From: Speluncibacter jeojiensis
GTDB lineage: Bacteria; Actinomycetota; Actinomycetes; Mycobacteriales; Mycobacteriaceae
Reading direction: 5' to 3'
NCBI RefSeq assembly: GCF_029589495.1
Contig: NZ_JAAIVF010000006.1
Coordinates: 124,001-188,000, forward strand
DNA: 64,000 nucleotides
Notes under the pieces: model-generated
Databases searched by the model: none
The model's input: the letters and a program-made list of their open reading frames with translations, nothing else
Told to the model about the DNA's origin: nothing
Part shown: one piece after another, positions 10,569 through 19,530 of the stretch
Layout of the letters: the number at the start of each line of letters is the position of its first letter
Position numbering within the stretch: the first letter of the stretch is position 1
Program-made: the position numbers and the translations under genes

Positions 10569-11234
10569 TCAGACGGGGTCGCCCGGGGAGAGCCGCGGGC
10601 GCGGTGCACGCATCCGGCGCAGTTGCGAGGCCCGCACGAACGCGTACCAGCCCAGCGAGATCGGGCGCTCGGTGGTATCGGGGTAGCGCGCGAGCACCTT
10701 GTTGTAGATCTGACGTGCCATCACGATGCCCTCGATCGCCATGAAGACGATGAACACCAGCATCACCAGGCTCAGCACGGCCTGGATCCCCGGTGCCAGG
10801 AACAGAGCCAGTACCAGCACGATCGCCATCGGCATGAACAAGCCGAGCAGGTGGCGTCGCGAGTCGACGAGGTCGCGGGTGTAGCCGCGGGCCGGGCCCT
10901 TGTCCCGCGGCAGCAGGAAGGCCTCTTCGCCGGCCATCATGCGGGAGCGACGGTCGGACATCACCGCGCGCCGCTCGGCGCCGGCCTCCTTGCGCTCCTC
11001 CTTGGTGCCGCGGTTGCTGCGGCGCCGGGCGCGGGCCTCCTTCGAGGTCTGCGGCGCCGGCGCGACCGGTCCGCGGCGGCCCTCGGCGTCGCGCCGCTTC
11101 GGGGTCGGCTTGCCCTTCTTCGCGGTCTGCGCGGGACGCGCCGCGGTCGACGACTCCTCGACGGCGTCCTCGTCGTTCTGGGAGACGCCGGTCTCGTCGG
11201 GTTCGTCTTGGCTTCCGCGGCGCAGCAACTTCAC
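10569..11234 (-). CDS. DUF3043 membrane protein (Rv2206-like)
   Basis: 221 residues. The first 110 are charged and Lys/Arg-rich, probably disordered, and contain the conserved segment DKGPARGYTRDLVDSRRH. Two transmembrane helices follow (about 130-150 and 153-172), then a conserved QIYNKVLARYPDT tail. This is the DUF3043 family, found beside cobT in mycobacteria; its role is unknown. The GTG start follows TAGCCT (11241-11246) by 6 nt, so it is likely leaderless. It is upstream of cobUT on the same strand, with about 90 bp between them. Confidence 0.85.
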   Translation of the reverse strand: MKLLRRGSQDEPDETGVSQNDEDAVEESSTAARPAQTAKKGKPTPKRRDAEGRRGPVAPAPQTSKEARARRRSNRGTKEERKEAGAERRAVMSDRRSRMMAGEEAFLLPRDKGPARGYTRDLVDSRRHLLGLFMPMAIVLVLALFLAPGIQAVLSLVMLVFIVFMAIEGIVMARQIYNKVLARYPDTTERPISLGWYAFVRASQLRRMRAPRPRLSPGDPV

Positions 11235-11427
11235 GTGTCCAGGCTAGATGATGGTCGCCGGTCACCGAGTCCGCCGGGGGAGTCGGCCGGTGAGCGCGAG
11301 CGAGCAGACCCGCGGATCGGTCGGATACGTCACCTGGTGCGGCGGGAATAGCGGGGCGCGGAGTACCGTTGGGCTCTAGCACAGGTGTACCGACCAGCAC
11401 TGCGTCTGTACCGAGCGAGGAGAGCAC

Positions 11428-11778
11428 ATGACCGTGGAGAACGAGACCACCACTCATGGGGTCACCATGACCGAGAGTGCGGCGGCCAAGGCGAAGGCCC
11501 TGCTCGACCAGGAGGGGCGCGACGACCTGGCACTGCGGATCGCGGTGCAGCCGGGCGGCTGCGCGGGGCTGCGCTACCAGTTGTTCTTCGACGACCGCAC
11601 CCTCGACGGCGATCTGACCCGCGACTTCGACGGCGTGAAGCTGGCCGTCGACCGCATGAGCGCCCCCTATGTGGAGGGTGCCTCGATCGATTTCGTCGAC
11701 ACCATCGAGAAGCAGGGTTTCACGATCGACAACCCGAACGCGACCGGGTCCTGCGCCTGCGGGGACTCCTTCAACTGA
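11428..11778 (+). CDS. A-type iron-sulfur cluster insertion protein (HesB/ErpA family)
   Basis: 116 residues, the usual size. The three conserved cysteines are present: one in QPGGCAGLRYQLF and two in the C-terminal GSCACGDSF motif. Proteins of this family receive and deliver 2Fe-2S or 4Fe-4S clusters; M. tuberculosis Rv2204c occupies the same place. GGAG lies 6-8 nt before the ATG. Respiratory and lipoate enzymes nearby are plausible clients, but nothing in the sequence names a partner. A strong 17-bp hairpin follows the stop. Confidence 0.93.
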   Translation: MTVENETTTHGVTMTESAAAKAKALLDQEGRDDLALRIAVQPGGCAGLRYQLFFDDRTLDGDLTRDFDGVKLAVDRMSAPYVEGASIDFVDTIEKQGFTIDNPNATGSCACGDSFN

Positions 11779-11797
11779 GTTCTCGTCGCAGTATTCT

Positions 11798-11836
11798 CGC
11801 GAGGGGCCGTCACCGCAGAGGTGACGGCCCCTCGCG
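11798..11836 (+). terminator. Strong hairpin after the HesB/ErpA gene
   Basis: A perfect 17-bp stem (11798-11814 with 11820-11836) with a 5-nt loop starts 20 nt after the stop. There is no T-tract. Confidence 0.8.
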
Positions 11837-11854
11837 CGTGTGCAGGTACCGTGA

Positions 11855-12904
<1,050 letters not shown>

Positions 12905-12919
12905 CGCGGCTGCCCCCCG

Positions 12920-12961
12920 CGTGCGTGAGTTGCGGAGTCCAGACCCCGCAACTCACGCACG
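12920..12961. terminator. Bidirectional hairpin between adoK and asnB
   Basis: A perfect 16-bp inverted repeat (12920-12935 and 12946-12961) with a 10-nt loop lies between the two converging stop codons, well placed to end both transcripts. Confidence 0.8.
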
Positions 12962-12974
12962 GAGGCGGAGCGAC

Positions 12975-14900
12975 CTACAGGCTGACCGGGTAGGTCGGCT
13001 CGGCGATCTGCGGCACGATCCGGTGTTCGACGAAGATGCCGTGCCAGATCATGAAGCAGAGCACCGTCCACAGTCGCCGGCTGTGATCCGAGGCGCCGTC
13101 GCGGTGCTCGTCGAGCATGCGGGTGACGGCGGCCTTGTCGAAGATGTGGTCGGCGCCCGACTCGACGATGGTCTGGCGGGCCCAGTCCTGCAGTTCGGCG
13201 CCGCGCAGCCAATGCCGCAGCGGCACCGGGAAGCCCAGCTTCGCGCGGTGCAGCACGTGCGGCGGGACGATTCCCTCGAGCGCCTGACGGAGCGCATATT
13301 TGGTGGTCGTCTTCGTGATCTTCTGCTCGAGTGGCACCTGTGCGGCGACCTTGAACACCTCGGTGTCGAGGAACGGCACCCGCAACTCCAGCGAGTTGGC
13401 CATCGTCATCTTGTCGGCCTTGACGAGGATGTCGCCGCGGAGCCAGGTGAACAGGTCCAGGTGCTGCATCCGGGCGACCGGATCCCAGCCCGCCGACTCC
13501 GCGTAGATGGGGGCGGTGACGTCCTGCTGCGTCCACTCCGGGCGGAAGTCGCGCAGCACCGAGCGCAGCTGCGCATCGTTGAAGCTGCGGGCGTTGCCGT
13601 AGTACCGCTCCTCGAGCGTCAGCGAACCGCGGTGCAGCAGGCTCTTGCCGCGCGTCCCGTCGGGAATCCGGTCGGACAGCCGGCCGGCGGCGCGACGCAA
13701 CCCCCGTGGCAGGTATTCGAACGGCTTGAGTGAGAGCGGCTCGCGATAGATGGTGTATCCGCCGAAGAGTTCGTCGGCGCCCTCACCCGACAGCACCACC
13801 TTGACGTGCTTGCGGGCTTCCTTGGCGACGAAGTACAGCGGCACCAGCGCCGGATCGGCGACCGGGTCGTCGAGGTACCAGATGATCTCGGGGATCGACG
13901 CGGCGAACTCCTCGGGGGAGACGACCTTGACGACGTGCTTCGCGCCGATCGCGGCGGCCGTCTCGGCTGCGACGTCGGCCTCCGAGTACCCCTCCCGCTC
14001 GAAGCAACTGGTGAAGGTGATCAGATTCGGGTTGTGCCGCATGGCCAGCGCGGCGATCGCGGTCGAGTCGATGCCGCCGGACAGGAACGAGCCGACGGTG
14101 ACGTCGGCACGCATGTGCTTGGCGACCGAGTCCTCGAGTGCGGCCGCGATCTCGCGGTACCGCGACTGCTCGTCGCCGGCGGCGAACGGGCGCACCGGGA
14201 AGGCGGGGCTGAAGTAGCGGGTGGCCTCGGGCTCCTTGCCCGGCCGCACCCACGCGTAGGTGCCCGACTCGAGGCGACGGATGTCCGCGTGCAGGGTCTC
14301 GGGCTCCGGGACGTACTGCAGCACCGTGTAGTGCTCGATCGCGCGTGCATCGAGGTCGGTGTCCAGGCCGAGCAGCTCGCCCAGTTCCAGCAGGCTCTTC
14401 TTCTCGCTGGCGAACGCGGTGCCGGCCCGGCCAGTCGCGAGGAACAGCGGCTTGATCCCGAAGGGGTCGCGGGCCAGGAAAAGTTCCTGGCTCTCGGTGT
14501 CCCAGATGGCGAACGCGAACATGCCGCGCAGCCGGCGCACGGCCTCGGGCCCCCAATAGTGGAAGGCCGCGACGATCGCCTCGCTGTCGCCCTCGGTCTG
14601 GAACACGGCACCGTGCTCGCGGGCCAGCTCCTCGCGCAGTTCCAGATAGTTGTAGATCTCGCCGTTGAACGTCAGCGCGTACCGCTGCGGGTTGGACGCG
14701 GGACCCCAGCGCAGGGGTTGATGGGAGTGACCGATGTCGATGATCGACAGACGGTTGAAGCCGAAGGCCACGTCGTCGTCGTGCCAGGTTCCGGTCTCGT
14801 CCGGTCCCCGGTGTCGCTGACAGTGCATCGCGGACCCCACGGCGGACACGAGGTCCCCGGCGTTCGAGTCCGCGGAAAGGATGCCCAGCAGGCCACACAC
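12975..14900 (-). CDS. asnB: Glutamine-hydrolysing asparagine synthetase
   Basis: 641 residues, near M. tuberculosis AsnB (Rv2201, 652). The N-terminus MCGLLGIL exposes Cys2, the glutaminase nucleophile; the ATP-pyrophosphatase loop SGGIDSTAIAALAM follows near residue 268, and the GEGADELFGGY block of the synthetase domain is intact. The start is a GTG with GAGG about 12 nt upstream. It is divergent from ctaC across about 230 bp. In related bacteria this enzyme also affects amidation-dependent cell-wall traits, so LtsA/AsnB naming varies; the synthetase domain itself is clear. Confidence 0.94.
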   Translation of the reverse strand: MCGLLGILSADSNAGDLVSAVGSAMHCQRHRGPDETGTWHDDDVAFGFNRLSIIDIGHSHQPLRWGPASNPQRYALTFNGEIYNYLELREELAREHGAVFQTEGDSEAIVAAFHYWGPEAVRRLRGMFAFAIWDTESQELFLARDPFGIKPLFLATGRAGTAFASEKKSLLELGELLGLDTDLDARAIEHYTVLQYVPEPETLHADIRRLESGTYAWVRPGKEPEATRYFSPAFPVRPFAAGDEQSRYREIAAALEDSVAKHMRADVTVGSFLSGGIDSTAIAALAMRHNPNLITFTSCFEREGYSEADVAAETAAAIGAKHVVKVVSPEEFAASIPEIIWYLDDPVADPALVPLYFVAKEARKHVKVVLSGEGADELFGGYTIYREPLSLKPFEYLPRGLRRAAGRLSDRIPDGTRGKSLLHRGSLTLEERYYGNARSFNDAQLRSVLRDFRPEWTQQDVTAPIYAESAGWDPVARMQHLDLFTWLRGDILVKADKMTMANSLELRVPFLDTEVFKVAAQVPLEQKITKTTTKYALRQALEGIVPPHVLHRAKLGFPVPLRHWLRGAELQDWARQTIVESGADHIFDKAAVTRMLDEHRDGASDHSRRLWTVLCFMIWHGIFVEHRIVPQIAEPTYPVSL

Positions 14901-15083
14901 GTCGGTCTACACCTCACTTATGTCCCAGCGGACGTGGTTGTGCCTCATCGGAAGGCCGTTGAATCGGTCGTGTCGAGGCCGGGAAAGCCCCGCGACTTCG
15001 ACGAATGCGAGTATGCCGCAACGAGTACGGTGGTTGGGTTGTGACCCGGGGATGGTTCTGTGACGGGTTTGGTCTACGCTGCG

Positions 15084-15089
15084 TAGTAT
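15084..15089 (+). promoter_or_regulatory. Candidate -10 box TAGTAT for ctaC
   Basis: TAGTAT lies about 45 nt before the ctaC start in the asnB-ctaC divergent region. The -35 position is poor. Confidence 0.4.
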
Positions 15090-15134
15090 TCCGGGGCAAG
15101 CGTCCCGGACTGGAGCAATCAGGAAGGCGTGAAC

Positions 15135-16145
15135 GTGGCACACGGTAGTCGGCGTCGGATCGTTCGGCGGGCTGGGCTAGCGGCATCACTCGGCCTCGCA
15201 GTCGTGACGCTATCGGGTTGTTCCATCAACAACTCGGTGTTGCGTTTCGGCTGGCCGACTGGTGTGACCCCCCAAGCCCACCGCATGCGCGAACTGTGGA
15301 CGTGGTCGGTCGTCGCGGCCCTGGCGATGGGCATCTTGGTCTGGGCTCTGACCTTCTGGACCATCACCTTCCACCGCAAGAGGCAGGACTCGCCGGAGTT
15401 CCCGCGTCAGACGGGCTACAACGTCCCGCTGGAGTTGGTGTACACCGCGGTTCCGTTCGTCGCGATCTCGATCCTGTTCTATTTCACGGTCGTCACGCAG
15501 AACTACGTGGAGAAGAACCCCGCGAACCCGGACGTGACGGTCGACGTCACCGCCTACCAGTGGAACTGGAAGTTCGGTTACCGGCAGGCGCACGAGTTCG
15601 GCTACACCAACGGGGAGATCCCGCAGGTGAAGTCCCCGGAGCTCAAGGAGAAGGAGCTTCGGATGCAGACCAAGGAGGGCGAGGACCTCTCGTACCTCGT
15701 CAACGACAAGATCGAGACCGTCGGTTCGTCCACCGAGATCCCGGTCCTGGTGCTCCCGACCGACCGCAGCATCCAGTTCCAGCTGGCCTCGGCGGACGTC
15801 GTGCACTCGTTCTGGGTGCCGGAGTTCCTGTTCAAGCGTGACGTGATGCCGAACCCGGCGGAGAACCACTCGCAGAACGTGTTCACGATCTCGAAGATCG
15901 ATCGTGAGGGTGCGTTCGTGGGTCGCTGCGCCGAGATGTGCGGCACCTACCACTCGATGATGAACTTCGAGGTGCGCGCGGTGAGCCCGGACAAGTTCCA
16001 GCGCTACCTGCAGGCCCGCGAGCAGGGCGAGTCGAATGCGCAGGCGCTGTCCTCGATCGGCCAGTCGCCGGTCGCGATCACGACCCATCCGTTCAAGGCC
16101 GAGCGTCTCGAGCGGGCGGCGAGTGAAGCGCCCACGGGCTACTGA
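15135..16145 (+). CDS. ctaC: Cytochrome c oxidase subunit II, lipoprotein
   Basis: 336-residue CuA subunit of the aa3 oxidase in the bcc-aa3 supercomplex. A twin-arginine-rich n-region and hydrophobic stretch end in the lipobox VTLSGC, so Cys29 should be acylated. Two transmembrane helices follow, then the QWNW motif and the binuclear CuA site (C265, C269, H273, M276). I chose the second GTG (15135) because the AAGG of the Shine-Dalgarno (15124-15127) is 7 nt away, while the GTG at 15129 is nearly in contact with it. ctaF follows 54 nt downstream. Confidence 0.95.
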   Translation: MAHGSRRRIVRRAGLAASLGLAVVTLSGCSINNSVLRFGWPTGVTPQAHRMRELWTWSVVAALAMGILVWALTFWTITFHRKRQDSPEFPRQTGYNVPLELVYTAVPFVAISILFYFTVVTQNYVEKNPANPDVTVDVTAYQWNWKFGYRQAHEFGYTNGEIPQVKSPELKEKELRMQTKEGEDLSYLVNDKIETVGSSTEIPVLVLPTDRSIQFQLASADVVHSFWVPEFLFKRDVMPNPAENHSQNVFTISKIDREGAFVGRCAEMCGTYHSMMNFEVRAVSPDKFQRYLQAREQGESNAQALSSIGQSPVAITTHPFKAERLERAASEAPTGY

Positions 16146-16199
16146 TCGCCCTCGACATTCATCCTGAGATACCTGAGCTGACCAAGGACAAGTGCTGAC

Positions 16200-16613
16200 A
16201 TGAGGATCGAAGCAAGAATCTTCGAGCTGCTGACGGTGTTCTTCATCATCGTGGCGATCATCTACGGTGTCTTCACCGGGCTGTCCGGGCACATGGAGTG
16301 GGCGGGTACCACCGCGCTCGCGTTGTCGGGTGGTCTGGCGCTGATCGTCGGCACGTACTTCCGGTTCGTGGCCCGTCGTCTGGACACCCGCCCGGAGGAC
16401 TACGACGAGGCCGAGATCAGTGACGGCGCCGGCGACCTGGGATTCTTCAGCCCCGGTAGCTTCTGGCCCATCCTGGTCGCCGCGTCGGCCGCGCTGTTCG
16501 CCATCGCGTTCGCGCTGTTCCAGGTGTGGCTGCTGGTGGTGGCTGTCGGCTTCATCATCGCGTCGGTGTGTGGACTGGTCTTCGAGTACCACCTCGGGCC
16601 CGAGCGCCACTGA
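16200..16613 (+). CDS. ctaF: Cytochrome c oxidase subunit IV, actinobacterial type
   Basis: 137 residues with four transmembrane helices: two in the first 60 residues, a hydrophilic loop ([18 protein letters not shown]), then two more. This is the actinobacterial subunit IV that packs against subunit I in the bcc-aa3 supercomplex. It lies just after ctaC on the same strand, as Rv2199c follows Rv2200c. The stop is followed at 40 nt by a strong terminator, so the ctaCF transcript probably ends there. Subunit I (ctaD) is not in the window. Confidence 0.93.
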   Translation: MRIEARIFELLTVFFIIVAIIYGVFTGLSGHMEWAGTTALALSGGLALIVGTYFRFVARRLDTRPEDYDEAEISDGAGDLGFFSPGSFWPILVAASAALFAIAFALFQVWLLVVAVGFIIASVCGLVFEYHLGPERH

Positions 16614-16970
16614 GCGGGGCGTATAGGGGGCCCGCACGGGCCACCTGAGCACCAAGGGACGCCGTTCCTCTTCGGAGGAGCGGCGTCCCTTGTGTGTGCG
16701 GCGTGGTGGTGGCGTTGCGGCCGGCGGGTGACGGATCTGCATGCGTTCCGGTCATCTGCCCAGGCTGCAGGGTGCGCTGATGACGGCTCGCTGTGTCGCG
16801 CGGGTGGCTGCCGGCGCCGGGTGACGCGCAAGCGCGGACGACGTGAGTTGCGCCGCCCGTACCCGACGAAGATGGGCAGAATCACAGCGCCGCAAGCCCT
16901 TTTCGGGTAGGGCCGAGGCATCCGACGCGGTTACTGTTTCTCGAGGACACACTCAGAAGGAGGACGCATC
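16614..16970. other. Intergenic region between ctaF and the 40-residue membrane peptide
   Basis: It holds the ctaF terminator and then about 280 bp with no gene I can support. TACTGT at 16932-16937 is a weak -10 candidate for the peptide gene. Confidence 0.5.
16653..16692 (+). terminator. UUCG-loop hairpin after ctaF
   Basis: An 18-bp stem with one G-T pair (16653-16670 with 16675-16692) is closed by a TTCG tetraloop. The loop adds stability, and the position just past ctaF fits a terminator. Confidence 0.85.
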
Positions 16971-17093
16971 ATGTTGATCGCCGTTGTGGCCGTGGTGTCC
17001 GTGGTGGTAATCACCGCTGTCTCGCTGGTCTCCAAGGACCATGGATTGAACTTCGAAAGCCGCGAGTTGATGTACACCCGCAGGCGCCGCTGA
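16971..17093 (+). CDS. 40-residue single-span membrane peptide
   Basis: A small gene with an excellent Shine-Dalgarno (AAGGAGG, 16957-16963) before an ATG. Residues 2-20 are a continuous Val/Ile/Ala-rich transmembrane helix; the hydrophilic tail contains KDHGLNFESRELMYTR and ends in four arginines, which would place it in the cytoplasm. A 44-bp palindromic terminator follows the stop. It sits in the gap between the ctaCF and qcrCAB genes, so it could be a small respiratory supercomplex subunit or assembly factor, but I cannot name a family. M. tuberculosis has mmpS3 and Rv2197c in this gap, which this is not. Confidence 0.7.
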   Translation: MLIAVVAVVSVVVITAVSLVSKDHGLNFESRELMYTRRRR

Positions 17094-17108
17094 CCGAGCC
17101 GGATCAGA

Positions 17109-17152
17109 GCCGAGGGGCCCGCACGCATGATCATGCGTGCGGGCCCCTCGGC
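17109..17152. terminator. 44-bp perfect palindrome, bidirectional terminator
   Basis: Twenty-two base pairs of perfect inverted repeat with no spacer lie between the converging 40- and 42-residue peptide genes. It is the longest uninterrupted dyad I found in the window and should form a very stable hairpin on either transcript. Confidence 0.85.
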
Positions 17153-17166
17153 GTCGATGGCCGGGT

Positions 17167-17295
17167 TCAGTTCTTTCCGGCGCTGGAGACCCCCGCGAGG
17201 GAGGCCGAGCCGCTCATGACGTCGCCCATTCCGCTGAGCAGTCCGCCGAGGTCGCCGAGGGCGCTGAGCAGACTGGTGAACTGATCGAATTCCAC
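17167..17295 (-). CDS. 42-residue glycine/serine-rich amphipathic peptide (PorA/PorH-like?)
   Basis: Starts at a GTG with AAAGAGG 5 nt upstream. The peptide has no signal sequence, no cysteine and a net negative charge; the core FTSLLSALGDLGGLLSGMGD can form an amphipathic helix, followed by a Ser/Gly/Ala tail ending AGKN. Size, absence of a signal peptide and composition recall the tiny outer-membrane porins PorA/PorH of corynebacteria, but I see no diagnostic identity, so this is inference. A promoter with a Fur-family operator in its spacer lies about 80 nt upstream, which points to metal-responsive expression. A membrane-active or modulin-like peptide is the main alternative. Confidence 0.6.
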   Translation of the reverse strand: MEFDQFTSLLSALGDLGGLLSGMGDVMSGSASLAGVSSAGKN

Positions 17296-17375
17296 TGTTG
17301 CCTCTTTCTGCAGGGTGATGGTGCCGAGGCGCGGCGACGACGGCACCGGAAGGGGCTGTCGCGCGCGCAGCTCGA

Positions 17376-17404
17376 ACATTAATGACAATGATAATCAATA
17401 ACAA
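17376..17404 (-). promoter_or_regulatory. Promoter of the 42-residue peptide gene
   Basis: On the minus strand, -35 TTGTTA (17399-17404) and -10 TAATGT (17376-17381) are separated by 17 nt. This is the most AT-rich stretch seen in the window. It would give a leader of about 75 nt. Confidence 0.6.
17383..17397. promoter_or_regulatory. Fur/Zur-type operator (7-1-7 inverted repeat)
   Basis: TGACAATGATAATCA matches the Fur-family 7-1-7 pattern TGATAATnATTATCA at 12 of 14 positions. The wider 19 bp at 17384-17402 match the classical Fur box at 16 of 19. It fills the spacer between -35 and -10 of the peptide promoter, where a bound repressor would block RNA polymerase. Zur is as likely as Fur, because actinobacterial Zur boxes have the same architecture. 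Confidence 0.65.
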
Positions 17405-17846
17405 ATGGTCGGATGCGCATTCGTCGATGCCGGCGGGCGGACGTCGTGGAGCGCCGGGTAGGGCCGTCGGCAGGGATTCGGCGGGTGAGGAGCGGCGGGG
17501 GCGGGCGAGGGCACGCGTCGGGTGTGCCTCCGTGCCTGCCTGTGGGCGCGGCATCGGCATCGGGGGAGGGGGCAAGCGCCGGCGGGTCCACCGCCGTCTG
17601 AGGGGCGATCTGAGGCCGTTCTCGCAGCACGACGGGGGCGCTTCGGCGTGGAGGCCCGGGGGCGTAGAAGGCGTCGGTGCGGTGCGGTGCGGTGCGGTGC
17701 GGTGCGGTGCGGTGCGGTGCGCAGAGCAGGAGGGCCGTGAGGGGATTCCTGCGGTCGGCTGCCGGTCGACCGGTCGCGAGCTGTCGACGCGGACGACTGC
17801 AGGTCCGCCCGGTGGGCGCGGGAGGGCCGGCCGGCCGGCACACGAC
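17403..17846. other. Gene-free region upstream of the metal box
   Basis: About 440 bp between the metal-responsive promoter and the qcrB terminator. Overlapping frames on both strands are Pro/Arg/Gly-rich translations of GC repeats, without start signals or family features. It contains the GGTGC repeat tract. Confidence 0.6.
17676..17720. repeat. Nine tandem copies of GGTGC
   Basis: A perfect pentanucleotide microsatellite of 45 bp. Pentamer units shift frame on slippage, but no supported gene spans it. Confidence 0.95.
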
Positions 17847-17885
17847 GACGAGGGCCCCGGACCGTGATGGTCCGGGGCCCTCGTC
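17847..17885 (-). terminator. Terminator of the qcrCAB transcript
   Basis: A perfect 17-bp stem (17847-17863 with 17869-17885) with a 5-nt loop ends 17 nt beyond the qcrB stop. Confidence 0.85.
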
Positions 17886-17901
17886 TACATCAGAGCGGCT
17901 G

Positions 17902-19530
17902 TCAGTGCTCCTCGGTGTCAGAGCCGTGTTCGGCGTCCTGACGCTCCTTGAGCATGGTCAGCTGCTGGTGCTCGGCATCGTGGTCGGCACGGTCCAGCGC
18001 CGCGGCCTCCTCGGCCGGGTCGGCGGTGAGCCAGCTGCCACGGCCCGGCCGGCCGGCCGACCCGAGCTTGTTCATCTTCTTCGGCACCGCGGCGCCCTGG
18101 TACTCGAGCGGGATCGCGTGGCCGTGCTCGTCCACGCCGCCCAGCGGCTGGTGCACCTCGATGTACTCACCGTGCGGCAGACGCTTGACGACACCGGTCT
18201 CGATACCGTGCTCGAGGACCTGACGGTCGCTGCGCTGCAGGCCGATGCAGAACCGGTAGGTCAGGAAGTACACCAGCGGCGGCAGCACGATCAGTCCGAT
18301 GCGGCCGATCCACGTCATCGCGTTCAGCGAGATGTCGAAGTGGAACCCGATGATGTCGTTCATGCCCGAGAGCATCAGCACCACGTAGAACGCGATCGAC
18401 ATCGTGCCCAGCGAGGTGCGGACCGGGTTGTCGCGCGGACGCTGGAGGATGTTGTGGTGGACGTTGTCCTTGGTGAGCTTCGCCTCGATGAACGGGTACG
18501 TGAACAGCAGGGCGAACACGATGCCGAGGATCAGGGCCACCCAGAACACGGCGGGGATCGTGTAGTTGCCCAGGTAGAGCTCCCAGTCGGGGAACAAGCG
18601 CGCCATGCCCTCGGTGAAGAGCATGTACATGTCGGGCTGTGATCCGGCCGAGACCTGCGCCGGGTTGTACGGACCCATGTTCCAGACCGGGTTGATCTGC
18701 AGCAGACCGCCCATCAGCGCGAGCACGCCGAAGGTCACCGCGAAGAAGCCGCCGGACTTGACCGCGAACACCGGGAGGATCCGGACGCCGACGACGTTGT
18801 TCTCGGTGCGCGCCGGGCCGGCCCACTGGGTGTGCTTCTGGTACCAGACCAGAGCCAGGTGCGCGCCGATCAGGGCGAGCAGGATGCCCGGGATCAGCAG
18901 CACGTGGATGACGTACAGGCGCGGGATGATGATCGTGCCGGGGAAGTCCCCGCCGAACAGCGCCCAGTGCAGCCAGGTGCCGATCACGGGCAGGCCCACG
19001 ATGATGCCCGAGGTGATGCGGAGACCGGTACCGGAGAGCAGGTCGTCCGGAATGGTGTAACCGAAGAAGCCCTCGGCCACCGACAGCAGCAGCAGCACGC
19101 AACCGATCACCCAGTTCGCCTCACGCGGCTTGCGGAACGCGCCGGTGAAGAAGATGCGGAACAGGTGCACGATGATCGACGCGACGAACATCAGCGCAGC
19201 CCAGTGGTGGATCTGCCGGATGAACAGGCCGCCACGCACCTCGAACGAGAGGTTCAGTGCGCTCTCGTAGGCCCGCGACATCGTGACGCCGCGCAGCGGC
19301 TGGTAAACGCCGTTGTACGTGGTCTCGGCCATCGACGGGTCGAAGAACAGTGTCAGGAAGACACCCGAGACCAGCAGGATGATGAAGCTGTACAGCGCGA
19401 TCTCGCCGAGCAGGAACGACCAGTGGGTCGGGAAGACCTTGTTGATCTGCCGGCGGATGCCGGCGGACATGCGATAGCGCTCGTCCATGTTGTTCGCGGC
19501 CTGGGCCGCGTGCGAGGTGGTGGTGGTCAT
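17902..19530 (-). CDS. qcrB: Cytochrome bcc complex cytochrome b subunit
   Basis: 542-residue membrane subunit that carries both b hemes and the quinol sites; M. tuberculosis QcrB has 549. Typical features are the RQIHHWAA heme-ligand segment, the HALFGG-type loop ([11 protein letters not shown]) and the long hydrophilic C-terminal extension (last 110 residues or so) seen in actinobacteria. The ATG shares four bases with the qcrA stop (ATGA), so translation is coupled. QcrB is the target of imidazopyridine-type inhibitors in mycobacteria. The open frame continues 57 codons upstream, but that part is inside qcrA. Confidence 0.96.
   Translation of the reverse strand: MTTTTSHAAQAANNMDERYRMSAGIRRQINKVFPTHWSFLLGEIALYSFIILLVSGVFLTLFFDPSMAETTYNGVYQPLRGVTMSRAYESALNLSFEVRGGLFIRQIHHWAALMFVASIIVHLFRIFFTGAFRKPREANWVIGCVLLLLSVAEGFFGYTIPDDLLSGTGLRITSGIIVGLPVIGTWLHWALFGGDFPGTIIIPRLYVIHVLLIPGILLALIGAHLALVWYQKHTQWAGPARTENNVVGVRILPVFAVKSGGFFAVTFGVLALMGGLLQINPVWNMGPYNPAQVSAGSQPDMYMLFTEGMARLFPDWELYLGNYTIPAVFWVALILGIVFALLFTYPFIEAKLTKDNVHHNILQRPRDNPVRTSLGTMSIAFYVVLMLSGMNDIIGFHFDISLNAMTWIGRIGLIVLPPLVYFLTYRFCIGLQRSDRQVLEHGIETGVVKRLPHGEYIEVHQPLGGVDEHGHAIPLEYQGAAVPKKMNKLGSAGRPGRGSWLTADPAEEAAALDRADHDAEHQQLTMLKERQDAEHGSDTEEH

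Noticed and set aside
8456-10744. 762-codon plus-strand frame across the cob genes
   Set aside because: High-GC shadow of cobUT and cobS; no Shine-Dalgarno or family motif.
17676-17720. CRISPR-like repeats
   Set aside because: Units are five bases and contiguous with no spacers; a simple microsatellite.
17379-17867. Overlapping frames on both strands across the GGTGC tract
   Set aside because: Their protein repeats come only from the microsatellite; no start signals, and composition unlike the genes around.
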